62,883 nucleotides of DNA from Cognatundibacterium griseum (GTDB lineage: Bacteria > Pseudomonadota > Gammaproteobacteria > Burkholderiales > Burkholderiaceae_D), in contig NZ_JACOGC010000009.1 of assembly GCF_014284195.1 (NCBI RefSeq), forward strand, positions 1-62,883, in the 5' to 3' direction. Position 1 is the stretch's first letter. Each line of letters opens with the position of its first letter. The notes below the pieces were generated by a model, which saw only the letters and a list, made by a program, of their open reading frames with translations, was not told the origin of the DNA and made no database searches. Below, piece after piece: positions 15,783 through 24,838 of the stretch. A program made the translations under genes and the position numbers.

Positions 15783-15891
15783 ATTTTTCTTTCAAGTTAA
15801 ATTTATTATTTTGATAATTTTTACCTAAAATATCAAATGCATTTAATCTCCGGCAATCAATATAGAAATTTTGCCTGTTAGATTATCGCCA

Positions 15892-16086
15892 TCAAATAGG
15901 ACGCTTGAATGTCAGAATCGGGGCACTGTTGTAGTTGATCATGTTGAGGCCCTCCACACTGACCAATTCCCAGCCTTGCTGTCCCATGTCGTTACATTTT
16001 TCCTCGACTGCTTTGTGATCGGACCGGCCCGTCCAGAAATGACGTTTCAGCTTTATAGCGATGACTTTATATTCCCATTTATTCAT
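15892..16086 (-). CDS. DUF4177 domain protein
   Basis: A 64-residue protein with the DUF4177 pattern: MNKWEYKVIAI at the start, then GQQGWELVSVEG, and a final ILTFKRP strand. Members are small single-domain cytoplasmic proteins without known function. It lies at the edge of the accessory stretch, 105 bases after the GST gene stop on the same strand, and is full length for the family. Confidence 0.7.
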   Translation of the reverse strand: MNKWEYKVIAIKLKRHFWTGRSDHKAVEEKCNDMGQQGWELVSVEGLNMINYNSAPILTFKRPI

Positions 16087-16190
16087 GATGACCCTATGTG
16101 GTTGAGATCAAAAATATTGCACGTTATGCGACAAGACACTCCTCACTATGAAGCATGTCTTTTATTAACCCGCTGCTTTTCTGTTTTGCT

Positions 16191-16880
16191 TCAGGCTGGC
16201 TGACGTCGGAAATCATGCAGCCAGGTTCCGGCCTGTCTGGCTTCCTGTTCGTGTGCCGGTTCGCGGGGACTTTCCTGCAACGCATCTTCATACCATTGCC
16301 GCATGCCGGGCAGCGCCAGCATGTGCTGGCAATAGGCGGTGGCGGCGGCAGACATGATCAGGCCGTAAGTCTGGATGCGGAATACCACTGGTGCGAAAAA
16401 GGCGTCTGCTGCGCTGAACTGAGCCCCGGCCAGATACGGGCCGCCAAACCGGTGCAAACCTTCCTGCCACAGTTCATCTATTCTTGCGATATCTTTCTGG
16501 AGTGCTTCGGGCATGTTTGAGAGCGCTACGCGTATGCCGCAGTTCATGGTGCAATGCTGACGTAAGGCGGAGAATCCCGAATGCATTTCTGCGGCAGCGC
16601 AACGTGCCCAGCTGCGCGCCGCCGGATCGGATGGCCAGACCTGCGGATAATGCTCCGCCAGATGCAGGGTGATGCCCAGCGAATCCCAGATGACCTGCCC
16701 GTCCTCAGTCAGGCAGGGAACTTTCCCTGTAGGAGAAAATGCACGGAAGGCTTCCCAGTTGGAGCCTTCGCGGAAATGTTCCAGATGCTCGGTAAAGGGA
16801 ATGCCCAGTTCGCGCATCAGCAGCCAGGGACGCAAAGACCAGGAGGAGTAATTTTTATTGGCGATGAAAAGCTGAAGCAT
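16191..16880 (-). CDS. Glutathione S-transferase family protein
   Basis: A 229-residue protein. The thioredoxin-fold N-terminal domain has the motif IANKNYSSWSLRPWLLMRELGI, with the serine pair expected at the glutathione-activating position and the cis-proline segment GKVPCLTEDG. An alpha-helical C-terminal domain follows. This N-terminus is typical of the bacterial GST group seen beside detoxification genes. The start at 16880 has an upstream GGAAA and fits the family better than an in-frame start 42 bases earlier. The substrate is unknown. Confidence 0.88.
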   Translation of the reverse strand: MLQLFIANKNYSSWSLRPWLLMRELGIPFTEHLEHFREGSNWEAFRAFSPTGKVPCLTEDGQVIWDSLGITLHLAEHYPQVWPSDPAARSWARCAAAEMHSGFSALRQHCTMNCGIRVALSNMPEALQKDIARIDELWQEGLHRFGGPYLAGAQFSAADAFFAPVVFRIQTYGLIMSAAATAYCQHMLALPGMRQWYEDALQESPREPAHEQEARQAGTWLHDFRRQPA

Positions 16881-17224
16881 GCGGAGTTTCCTTATTGAAG
16901 TCAGACGGACGGAAATGGTCATTGTGCGTGAGCCTTACCAAGCAGGCAACATTTTTGTTTGACTGCGGGCGGTAAGTTAGGAAGTACGGCGTAAAAAATC
17001 ATACTCTGTATGGGCTATGGCAATGCAGAGCACACGTCACTCGATCGGCCGCATCAAATCCGGACGGCGATATCTGCGATTGATTCCTCCGTTTCTGCAC
17101 TCTGTCGCATCCGCCTTGTACCGCCACAATGCTTCTTCTACGATGCAGCCATGTCGTTGACAGTCGTCCTGACGGTAAAACAGTTACACAGATATCTTTC
17201 ATATCATTAACGAGGGGAACAAAA
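16881..17224. other. Intergenic region without recognised gene
   Basis: The space between the divergent GST and small membrane protein genes. It should hold both promoters, but I find no convincing consensus. The only clear signal is a GAGGGGAAC ribosome-binding site before 17225. Confidence 0.5.
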
Positions 17225-17584
17225 ATGAAAACAACATTCAAGGTATTTCTCGTGCTGTGCGCAGTGCTGATCGCAGCCATGCTGTGCATGCCATTGCTGC
17301 CAGATCAACAGGTGTGGATTAATGGTGAAGAGATCCACGGTGTGACGGGATTCGGTGTGATTCTGTGCGGGATGATCTTTGCGGTATTTGCCGGAGTGCT
17401 GGCGTTTCTGTTCGGCGGACTGGTGCTTGCCGGCGTCGGTGTGCTGTTGGCCTGTATCGCCATTTCTGTGTTCTTCGGCCTGATGTTTGCGCTGTTGCCG
17501 ATGTTCATACCCGTGCTGGCTGTCGTCGGCGCGGTCATGCTGTTTCAGCATTTTCGCCGGCAGCGGAACCGGGTCAGCCACTGA
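17225..17584 (+). CDS. Hypothetical membrane protein
   Basis: A 119-residue protein that I do not recognise. An N-terminal membrane helix (residues 5-24, VFLVLCAVLIAAMLCMPLL) is followed by a short polar loop (DQQVWINGEEIHGVTG). A long hydrophobic, glycine-rich stretch (about 43-108) probably makes two or three more helices, and the tail is basic (HFRRQRNRVSH). The start has a strong GAGGGG site. It is followed after 91 bases by a DUF4272 gene on the same strand. Confidence 0.65.
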   Translation: MKTTFKVFLVLCAVLIAAMLCMPLLPDQQVWINGEEIHGVTGFGVILCGMIFAVFAGVLAFLFGGLVLAGVGVLLACIAISVFFGLMFALLPMFIPVLAVVGAVMLFQHFRRQRNRVSH

Positions 17585-17675
17585 AGCTGCGCGACCAGCG
17601 CCGCCGGCAGCAGAATCCGCTGAATAGGAGCCGGGGCGCTGGTACAATCTCAGCCTATTTTGCTGATCGCTTGCT

Positions 17676-18308
17676 ATGAAATCTCCGGAACTGCGCAAAG
17701 AATTATCTGAACTCATCCTGCACAAACGCGGCATCCGCCTGAATCTGCAACTGCCCCTGATCGAGAGCGAGGAAGAAATCACCTTGCGCAGCAAGGATGA
17801 TGTCGCCCAGCGCCTGTACGCTTTGTGCCTGCTGCATCACAGCGCACAGGAAGCCCTGCAGCCAGAGGTGCGGCGTCTGCTGGAAACCACCGGCTCCGCA
17901 GGTTTATCCCACCTTGAACAGCAGCAGTTATACACGCCGGAAGCAACGGCTGCCAGCACCGATGCCTTGTCGTTTCTGCTCTGGTGCTGCGGCCTGAAAA
18001 AAGAGGCCGGAATGCCGGATGGCAAGCAGGCGCTGACTGAAATTGCCACGCTCTGGCAAGCCATCAGTCGCCAGCCTGCCACTCTGCCGCTGCAACTGCA
18101 TCTGCGTTCCAGAACAGACATTCTGGACTGGGCTGATCTGCTGTACCGTCTGCACTGGGCGGTCAGGCATGCCCATCTGAACGGCAAGCCGGTTCCGGGC
18201 CGGCTCGATGCCCATGCGGTGCATGCGTGGCACAAAGCCGTAAACTGGATGATTCGCTATGATGACGAAAACGACTGGGACCGGGTCAGCACAGAAACAG
18301 CCGGTTAA
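17676..18308 (+). CDS. DUF4272 domain protein
   Basis: A 210-residue soluble protein. The DUF4272 pattern is visible: the early ITLRSKDDVAQRLYALCLLH block, the central ALSFLLWCCGL block and the C-terminal LYRLHWAVRHAH ... WHKAVNWMIRYDDENDWDRV with its final WDxV/T motif. The family has no established function. There is no signal peptide or membrane segment. It ends 175 bases before a Sel1-repeat gene on the same strand. Confidence 0.7.
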   Translation: MKSPELRKELSELILHKRGIRLNLQLPLIESEEEITLRSKDDVAQRLYALCLLHHSAQEALQPEVRRLLETTGSAGLSHLEQQQLYTPEATAASTDALSFLLWCCGLKKEAGMPDGKQALTEIATLWQAISRQPATLPLQLHLRSRTDILDWADLLYRLHWAVRHAHLNGKPVPGRLDAHAVHAWHKAVNWMIRYDDENDWDRVSTETAG

Positions 18309-18483
18309 ACTTTTTCGACGCATCAGACAAGCGATTTGCGAAGTATTGCGGCCTCATTATGCCGTGGCTGCGCCAGTCGCCATTCAATCCTGCTCGCCAT
18401 CACACAAAGCTGCAAAAGCCAGTCATAGCGGCTACAATAAAACGATATCGCCGATCGCATTTTTTCCTGCCAGCCTGCCCATT

Positions 18484-19179
18484 ATGCCTATCCGTCCGTT
18501 TCAGATCAGCAGCGCCCTGCTCTTCGCCGTCAGCTTGCTGTGCCAGCCTGTCCGTGCGGGCGATTTTGAAGACGGGGTCAGCCTGTATGAACAGGAGGAA
18601 TTCTCCGCCGCTGCAGAAGCCTTTCAGGCTGCCGCCAGCAAAGGGCATGCCGATGCGCAGTTCAATCTCGGCCTGATGTATCTGAACGGCGAAGGTGTTC
18701 CCGAAGATTACCGGCGGGCGCGTGAATTATTTGAACAGTCGGCAGCGCAAAACAATGTACGGGCACAGGTGAATCTGGCGCGGATTTATGCCAAAGGTAA
18801 AGGTGTCGCGCCGGATTATGGCAAAGCCGTCAGCTGGTTCAAAAAAGCGGCAGATCAGGGTTATGCCGATGCCCAGTACAGCCTGGGGGTGCTGTACGTG
18901 ACCGGAAATGGGGTGGCGCCGGATTATCGCAAGGCACGTGAGCTGTTTCAGCAGGCTGCCGATCAGCATAATGCCAGCGCCCAGTACCAGCTGGGTCTGA
19001 TGTATTTCAAAGGCAGGGGCGTTGCGGTAAATCTGGTGGAAGCCTATAAGTGGCTGCTGCTGGCAGAAGATTATGACGATGCCGCAGTCTATCGCAGCTA
19101 TGTGGCGCGTTCCATGAGCGCGGAGCAGATCAGCGAAGCCACCACCCGTGCCAAAGAATGGACGGCATCGGGTCAGTAA
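18484..19179 (+). CDS. Exported Sel1-repeat protein
   Basis: A 231-residue protein. A signal peptide (residues 1-24, ending VRAG) is followed by five or so Sel1/TPR-like repeats of 36 residues, with the recurring pattern ADAQFNLGLMYLNGEGVPED (about 58), ARIYAKGKGVAPDY, AQYSLGVLYVTGNGVAPDY and AQYQLGLMYFKGRGVAVN. A C-terminal cap ends in the usual AxxWLLLAE...MSAEQISEA. Such proteins are periplasmic adaptors in protein complexes; the partner is unknown. The ATG at 18484 places the signal peptide at the N-terminus, whereas upstream in-frame starts would bury it. A terminator follows. Confidence 0.85.
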   Translation: MPIRPFQISSALLFAVSLLCQPVRAGDFEDGVSLYEQEEFSAAAEAFQAAASKGHADAQFNLGLMYLNGEGVPEDYRRARELFEQSAAQNNVRAQVNLARIYAKGKGVAPDYGKAVSWFKKAADQGYADAQYSLGVLYVTGNGVAPDYRKARELFQQAADQHNASAQYQLGLMYFKGRGVAVNLVEAYKWLLLAEDYDDAAVYRSYVARSMSAEQISEATTRAKEWTASGQ

Positions 19180-19204
19180 GCATGAGATGACTGCCTGTCA
19201 GGCA

Positions 19205-19243
19205 TAAAAAAATCCGGCACCGTTTTCAGGAGCCGGATTTTTT
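19205..19243. terminator. Bidirectional terminator between convergent genes
   Basis: The stem AATCCGGC/GCCGGATT with a 13-base loop is flanked by seven As on the left and eight Ts on the right. It can end both the Sel1 gene (+) and the GDPD gene (-). Confidence 0.85.
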
Positions 19244-19297
19244 TTGGATACCCGGTGCGACCCGGCATCATGCCATCATGCATCAGCCGTCAACACA

Positions 19298-20464
19298 TCA
19301 GCCATCAATAGCCCGTCGTCCAAGCGCCGAATCATCGGAAAAGAAGCCATCGATACCGGCTTCAATATAACGCCGCATCTCCGCCACCGAACCGTTGTCA
19401 TGCCGCGCATCTTCCCCCTGATCGTTGCGGAAGTCCGCTGCCAGAAAACGGTTTTCCGGACGGAAGGTCCAGGTATGCACCAACAGGCCGGCCGCATGCG
19501 CATCGGCAATCAGGGCGGTAGGCTGACCCAGTCTGCCATCCGCCAGCAGAGGAATCAGCGCTCTGGTTGGCGGCGCCACGATGTCGGCATAGCGCGCCAT
19601 CTCTTTCAAGCCTTGCGGAGTGCACATTTTTTCAAATGTCAGATCACCGCCAGCAGCAACCACATCGGCAGGGCGACCGCGTTCCACCAGTTGCATCAGG
19701 CGGATATTCGGACGCTTGCCAAGCACACTGCGCAGGTATTTGAGATTTGCCACTTCAAACGACTGCACCACCAGCGGGCAGCGTTGTGTGTATTCATGCG
19801 CTGCGATGCTCGCCAGAAAGCGGTCTTCCAGCGGCAGGCCGATAGCCGCAAAATACGTCGAATGTTTCAGTTCCGGAATCAGGCCGATCACCTTACCGGT
19901 GGTCGCTGCATTTGCTGCGGCGAAATCAATGATTTCATCCCAGGTCAGGATCTGGAACATGCGGTCATACTGCGTATTTTTCGGACGCACTTTCGGCAAG
20001 CGCTCGACAGCACGCAGGGTCTTGAGTTCTGCCAGCGTGAAATCTTCGGTAAACCAGCCGTTCAGCGTGATGCCATCAATCGTGCGGGTCACACGTTTGG
20101 CGGCAAACTCAGGACGCAGCGCGACGTCTGTGGTTTCGTTGAGGAAGTTTTCATGCCGCGCGACCAGTACGCCATCTTTGGTGCTGACTAAATCTGGTTC
20201 AATAAAATCAGCGCCATCGGCAATCGCCTTGGCATACGATGCCAGTGTATGCTCAGGACGCAGCGCCGAAGCGCCGCGGTGTGCAAACAATTCCACCTTG
20301 CGGCCGGAGGCGGTCTTTTGCGCAGCACCCGCCGTAGCGGAGGTCTGCTCCGTCGAGACACTGGTTGCTGCCAGACTGAGCTGGCTGAGTTGGGTTAGCG
20401 ATAAACCGGTGCCGGCAACCATGGTGTTAAGCCATTTGCGGCGTGTCAGATTGGTTTGATCCAT
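19298..20464 (-). CDS. Glycerophosphodiester phosphodiesterase, exported (Tat-like signal)
   Basis: A 388-residue enzyme that hydrolyses glycerophosphodiesters to glycerol-3-phosphate and an alcohol. The N-terminus has a twin-arginine-like signal (TRRKWLNTMVAGTGLSL) and a low-complexity Ala/Thr/Ser stretch. The GDPD barrel starts at ELFAHRGASALRPEHTLASY with HR and the metal ligands IEPDLVSTKDGVLVARHE. The length fits GlpQ, the long periplasmic type. The GGAG site before 20464 favours that start; an in-frame ATG at 20476 overlaps the stop of the TonB receptor (ATGA). The pairing suggests import and use of a phosphodiester, regulated by phosphate. Confidence 0.9.
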   Translation of the reverse strand: MDQTNLTRRKWLNTMVAGTGLSLTQLSQLSLAATSVSTEQTSATAGAAQKTASGRKVELFAHRGASALRPEHTLASYAKAIADGADFIEPDLVSTKDGVLVARHENFLNETTDVALRPEFAAKRVTRTIDGITLNGWFTEDFTLAELKTLRAVERLPKVRPKNTQYDRMFQILTWDEIIDFAAANAATTGKVIGLIPELKHSTYFAAIGLPLEDRFLASIAAHEYTQRCPLVVQSFEVANLKYLRSVLGKRPNIRLMQLVERGRPADVVAAGGDLTFEKMCTPQGLKEMARYADIVAPPTRALIPLLADGRLGQPTALIADAHAAGLLVHTWTFRPENRFLAADFRNDQGEDARHDNGSVAEMRRYIEAGIDGFFSDDSALGRRAIDG

Positions 20465-20475
20465 CTTTGTCTCCA

Positions 20476-22881
20476 TCAGAATTCCGCGCCGAAGGTCACG
20501 AACACCTGGCGTGGCGCAATCGGGAACGTATTGTAGGTACCGCTGGCAGCACCGACCACCACGGCAGAAGCGCCGGTTACCTGATTCAGGTTAGTGACAT
20601 TCAGGCGTACCCGCGCATTTTTCAGGAAGCCATTCTGCTCTACCGGAATCTTTGCAGTGACGCCCAGATTCAGCATGAAATAGCTGTCAACAGATAAATC
20701 GTTGGTGTAAGTCGCGTAACGCTTGCCGACATAATCACCGATCAGTTGCGCTTCGATATTACCGAAAGTGGCCGTTGCCACGAATTTATTCATCCATTCA
20801 GGGCTGCCCGGAACCCGCTTGCCGGAGGTGGCGACATTGTTCTTACCGTTGCTGTAATCATCGTTGTAGACAGAGCGGTTATACGACAGCGCATTGTAAA
20901 AACTGAAGTTCTTGCCAAAGTACACCGTGCCTGCCAGATCGATACCGTCGGTGGTCACGCTGCCCACGTTGGCCAGCACAGGGTTGCCGCCGACGATGGC
21001 GGTAATCACCGGCGTCGGGCTGATCTGCAACAGGCGGTTGCTGAAGTCGACATGGTAAACGTTGACCTGACCATCAATCCTGTTCAGCGCGCCCAGATCC
21101 AGATTACGTTTGCCGCGCAGACCCATTTCATAAGTGACCGAGGTCTCAGGCTGTGCAGTGTTCTTGAACAGATCGAAAGCGGACTGGCTGGACAGACTCC
21201 ACGGTGAAGCACCACCGCCGCCATAGGTGACGAACTGACGCATGTTTTTCTGCGCGTTCACAAAGAACTGGTCACGAGAGCTGATGTCCCACAACAGGCC
21301 GAGCTGCGGCAGGAACCATTTCTTGGTATCGATTTCACCGACCGGCAATGCCGTGGAACCACCGGAAATCGCTCCCGGCAAAGGCTGTACCGGGAAGTCG
21401 CCTTTTGCATATTGCAGGCTGGATTTGAAACCCATTTGCACCGACATATCCGGCCGCACACGCCATTCATCCTGCAGATGCAGCTGAACCACATTGTTGC
21501 GGATTTCACTGTCGTACTGGGTGATCAATGGGTTAGACGGTCTGTCGTAAGGAGAACTTGGATTATTCACATCCAGCGGATACCAGCGACGGAAAGCAGA
21601 CGACTCGTTGTGTTCCCACCAGCCGCCGAATTCAATCTGGTGATTGCCGATTTCGGTGCGCAGATTGGAGATCAGGCCGGAACGGTGAATATCGTATTCC
21701 GTGGTGCGGGTTGCATAGCCGGAATTACCGAAAACCGTTTTCAGATTCTGATTTGGAAAATATACGCTGAACAGCGCTGGCAGACCGGCGGCACCGATCG
21801 GTCCGGCGACCACGCCGACGCCATCATCACGGTGGAAGTAAACCTGATTCGACCAGACCGTGGACGGATTCAGATTCCAGTCATATTTGGCATAAGTCAG
21901 CACGTCTTTACGCTGCGCATCGCTGTAATAGTTACGGTAGTTAGCACCGTCTGCCGCAGGTGTCGCACCGGTCGGCGACAGGTAAGACAGGGCACCGGCA
22001 AAATCGGGATACCAGAACGGACGTGTGTATGGTGCGCTGGTTTCGCCAGCCACATGCACGGTGCTGTCTTCGTTTGGTTCGGTCTTGTCGCTGTAGTTGA
22101 AAAACAGCGTCAGCTTACCGGCATCGTTATTGCGGACAAATTTACCGTTGAGCTGTTTGCCGCCCTGCTTGCCATCGAAATCCCAGGCGCGGGCATCCTG
22201 ACGCAATACCGACACATAAGCCGAATTGCCTTCGCCAAAATTACCGGTATCAAAGCGGGCAAAAGTGCGTGATGTGCGATAGCTGCCGAGTGTCTGCTCG
22301 ACACTGGTTTTGCGGGTGGTAGACGGATCGCTGGAGAAGACTTCGATAGTGCCGCCCAGATTGCTGGTCGATGGCGTTGCCAGATTACCGGCACCGGACG
22401 ACAGGATCACATTGCGCACGTTTTCACTGATGACGGCGCGCTGTGGCGACAAGCCGTTGTAGTTGCCGTATTGCTGATCGCCGAGCGGCACGCCGTCCAT
22501 GGTGTAGCCGAGCTGCTGGCCGTTAAAGCCATGCACAAACAGCGACAGATTCTGTTCGTTGTTACCCCATGGATCCGCAGTTGCAAACGTCACGCCAGGC
22601 AATGTCTGCAAGGATTTGACCGGGTTGATACCCGGCAGGATTTTCTGGATTTCATTGCCGCGCAAAGAAACGGAGGAGCGTGTGCTTTGCGAAGAAATTT
22701 CGACGGTCGCTACAGCGTCATCTGCTTTTACCGTCTGATCCTGTGTTGTGCTGCCAGCCTTCGCCGCAACAGTCTGCGCCTGACTCAGCGCAGGGTAAGC
22801 CATGAGGCAGGCGGCGCTGATCGCGAGCAAACGGAATGTCTGCTGCACGGGGATTTTTTTTGTGGATTTCGCTGATTGCAT
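20476..22881 (-). CDS. TonB-dependent outer-membrane receptor
   Basis: An 801-residue receptor with a signal peptide (about 1-36, ending LSQAQT), then a plug domain (about 55-190) with RSSVSLRGNEI and the segment FVHGFNGQQLGYTMDGVPLGDQQYG. A 22-stranded barrel ends in a terminal aromatic strand (QVFVTFGAEF). There is no N-terminal STN signalling domain. Co-transcription with a glycerophosphodiester phosphodiesterase, through an ATGA overlap, suggests the ligand is a phosphate ester. The region upstream has a possible Pho box. No iron-related neighbours are present. The substrate is inferred only. Confidence 0.88.
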   Translation of the reverse strand: MQSAKSTKKIPVQQTFRLLAISAACLMAYPALSQAQTVAAKAGSTTQDQTVKADDAVATVEISSQSTRSSVSLRGNEIQKILPGINPVKSLQTLPGVTFATADPWGNNEQNLSLFVHGFNGQQLGYTMDGVPLGDQQYGNYNGLSPQRAVISENVRNVILSSGAGNLATPSTSNLGGTIEVFSSDPSTTRKTSVEQTLGSYRTSRTFARFDTGNFGEGNSAYVSVLRQDARAWDFDGKQGGKQLNGKFVRNNDAGKLTLFFNYSDKTEPNEDSTVHVAGETSAPYTRPFWYPDFAGALSYLSPTGATPAADGANYRNYYSDAQRKDVLTYAKYDWNLNPSTVWSNQVYFHRDDGVGVVAGPIGAAGLPALFSVYFPNQNLKTVFGNSGYATRTTEYDIHRSGLISNLRTEIGNHQIEFGGWWEHNESSAFRRWYPLDVNNPSSPYDRPSNPLITQYDSEIRNNVVQLHLQDEWRVRPDMSVQMGFKSSLQYAKGDFPVQPLPGAISGGSTALPVGEIDTKKWFLPQLGLLWDISSRDQFFVNAQKNMRQFVTYGGGGASPWSLSSQSAFDLFKNTAQPETSVTYEMGLRGKRNLDLGALNRIDGQVNVYHVDFSNRLLQISPTPVITAIVGGNPVLANVGSVTTDGIDLAGTVYFGKNFSFYNALSYNRSVYNDDYSNGKNNVATSGKRVPGSPEWMNKFVATATFGNIEAQLIGDYVGKRYATYTNDLSVDSYFMLNLGVTAKIPVEQNGFLKNARVRLNVTNLNQVTGASAVVVGAASGTYNTFPIAPRQVFVTFGAEF

Positions 22882-22951
22882 GCGGTTCTCTCAAAACGGA
22901 ATGGAGTAAAAGAAGGTTTGTAAAAAAGCCCGCGTAGCTTAATCAGCATTT

Positions 22952-22969
22952 GTGACGATGACGTGACGG
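22952..22969 (-). promoter_or_regulatory. Possible Pho box before the TonB receptor
   Basis: On the minus strand, CCGTCAC-GTCA-TCGTCAC forms two 7-bp direct repeats with an 11-bp period. This is the layout of a PhoB box (CTGTCAT-N4-CTGTCAT), matching it at about five and four of seven positions. It lies about 70 bases before the receptor ATG. The rest of 22882-23138 shows nothing else. Support is moderate; the link with the phosphodiesterase makes it more plausible. Confidence 0.4.
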
Positions 22970-23138
22970 ATCGGCTGATTTTCAGTGAAATATGTTTCCA
23001 TGTGGAAAAAATATTTTTCTCCGATGTCATACTCCGGAAAGAAAAATTCTTTAGAAATTCTGCTCAGGCGAGGTATCTCAGGTGCGACAAGCTGGCACAA
23101 CAAATCACAGCAATCATGCCAGATGCATTTACTGTCAT

Positions 23139-24608
23139 TTACAGCCTTTGCAAAGCATTCAGCAAAGGAATGCAGGCATCGGCAACGCGGTTGATGCTGT
23201 GTTCGCGCAATGCCGCCAGATCAACCCGGGTATCACTGCGCAATCCGGCCCAGGCCAGCAATGCGGCACTGGCCGCCGGATCATCGAACATGCCATGCAG
23301 ATAGCTGCCGATGATCTGGTCGTCCGCTGAACGTATCCCCTCATCAAAAGGGAGCGCCGCATCGTCGCTATGCAGCCGGAACACCGGCAGCGTATTGCGG
23401 CTGATATGATTCGCTGTGGTGACGCCCATGTGAATTTCGTAGCCCTGCACAGCTGCACCCGGAGGCTGGCCGAACAGGCATATTCCGCTGACTTGCTGCA
23501 GACGTTTTTCCTGTGTGAGTTGGGTACGGATATCCAGCAGACCAAAACCTTCCGCCATGCCCGGTGCGCCTTCCACACCATGCGGATCATCAATGACCTG
23601 CCCCAGCATCTGATAACCACCGCAAATGCCAATGACTTTGCCGCCATAGCGCAGATGCCGCTGCAAGGCCTGCTGCCATCCCTGCTGCTGCAAAAATGCG
23701 AGATCGGCGCGGGTGTTTTTACTGCCCGGCAGGATGATCAGATCAGCGGGCGGAATCGTACCGTCCGGGCCGATGAATTGCAGATCGACATCCGGATGCG
23801 CACGCAGGGCATCGAAGTCGGTGTGATTGGCAATGCGCGGAATCGCCGGCACGATAATGCGGAACTGGCCGCTGCGGTTCTGGCTCGACTGAATCGCGTC
23901 TTCTGCATCGAGTTGCAAACCATGCAGATAAGGCAGCACAGCGAGCACCGGCTTGCCGGTCTGTTGTTCCAGCCAGCGCAGCCCGGGCTCCAGCAGGCGG
24001 ATATCGCCACGGAAACGGTTGATGACAAAACCGATGATGCGTTGCTGTTCCGATGCCGACAGACACGCCAGCGTACCGACGAAGTGGGCGAAAACACCGC
24101 CACGGTCAATGTCCGCCACCAGAATCACCGGACAATCCACCGCTTCGGCAAATCCCATATTGGCGATGTCGCGTTCGCGCAGATTAACTTCTGCCGGGCT
24201 GCCGGCGCCCTCGACGATAATCGCCTGATACTGCGCCTGCAGGCGCTGATACGATGCCAGCACCGCCTGCATCGCCACCGTTTTGTACTGGTCATAATCA
24301 CGCGCCTGCATGTCCGCCCGCACCTTGCCGTGAATGATGACCTGGGCACCGGTATCGGAGGAGGGTTTCAGCAGCACCGGATTCATATCGGTATGCGGCG
24401 GAATGCCGGCAGCCAGCGCCTGCAATGCCTGAGCGCGGCCGATCTCGCCGCCATCAGCAGTGACGGCGCTGTTGAGCGCCATGTTCTGCGGCTTCATCGG
24501 CGCCACGCGCACACCCTGACGCTGCAACAGGCGACACAAAGCAGCCACCACCGTGCTTTTGCCCGCATCGGAAGTCGTGCCCTGCACCATCAGTGTTGTG
24601 ATCTTCAT
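23139..24608 (-). CDS. cobQ: Cobyric acid synthase
   Basis: A 489-residue amidotransferase. It adds the four amides to adenosylcobyrinic acid a,c-diamide at positions b, d, e and g. The N-terminal dethiobiotin-synthetase-like domain has the P-loop variant [13 protein letters not shown] and [10 protein letters not shown] class I glutaminase domain (about 250-440) has [11 protein letters not shown], the nucleophile in [10 protein letters not shown] and the C-terminal YEIHMG and SYLHGMF motifs. It is the last gene of the riboswitch-headed cobalamin cluster, separated from the preceding gene by 230 bases. Confidence 0.96.
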   Translation of the reverse strand: MKITTLMVQGTTSDAGKSTVVAALCRLLQRQGVRVAPMKPQNMALNSAVTADGGEIGRAQALQALAAGIPPHTDMNPVLLKPSSDTGAQVIIHGKVRADMQARDYDQYKTVAMQAVLASYQRLQAQYQAIIVEGAGSPAEVNLRERDIANMGFAEAVDCPVILVADIDRGGVFAHFVGTLACLSASEQQRIIGFVINRFRGDIRLLEPGLRWLEQQTGKPVLAVLPYLHGLQLDAEDAIQSSQNRSGQFRIIVPAIPRIANHTDFDALRAHPDVDLQFIGPDGTIPPADLIILPGSKNTRADLAFLQQQGWQQALQRHLRYGGKVIGICGGYQMLGQVIDDPHGVEGAPGMAEGFGLLDIRTQLTQEKRLQQVSGICLFGQPPGAAVQGYEIHMGVTTANHISRNTLPVFRLHSDDAALPFDEGIRSADDQIIGSYLHGMFDDPAASAALLAWAGLRSDTRVDLAALREHSINRVADACIPLLNALQRL

Positions 24609-24743
24609 CGGTGTTCCGTCAATGTTATGGTGATATTTGGCCGATCTTGTATCGATCTTCTAACGATGCTGATCGTCTGCTGCCTAATAGTCGGCAGGCG
24701 ATACACCCTGACCTGCTTTTGCCCGGTAAATATATGTCTGAAT

Positions 24744-24821
24744 ATACTCCCCCCAGTATCTTAAAAAACCCTTACTTTCTCTTGGCATCAGCCCTATTTT
24801 ATTAAAAACAGGGGGGAGTAT
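24744..24821. repeat. 11-bp perfect inverted repeat between btuF2 and cobQ
   Basis: ATACTCCCCCC at 24744-24754 is the exact reverse complement of GGGGGGAGTAT at 24811-24821, with 56 AT-rich bases between. It lies in the 230-base gap inside an otherwise tightly packed gene run. It could fold as an intercistronic stem that stabilises or partly stops the mRNA. It could also be the ends of a small non-coding mobile sequence. There is no T-run for a classic terminator. Confidence 0.55.
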
Positions 24822-24838
24822 CTGCTGTCTGCCAGTTA

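Noticed and set aside
23370..24764. 464-codon open frame on the plus strand
   Set aside because: Antisense to cobQ; the protein has no recognisable domain, and cobQ is clear.
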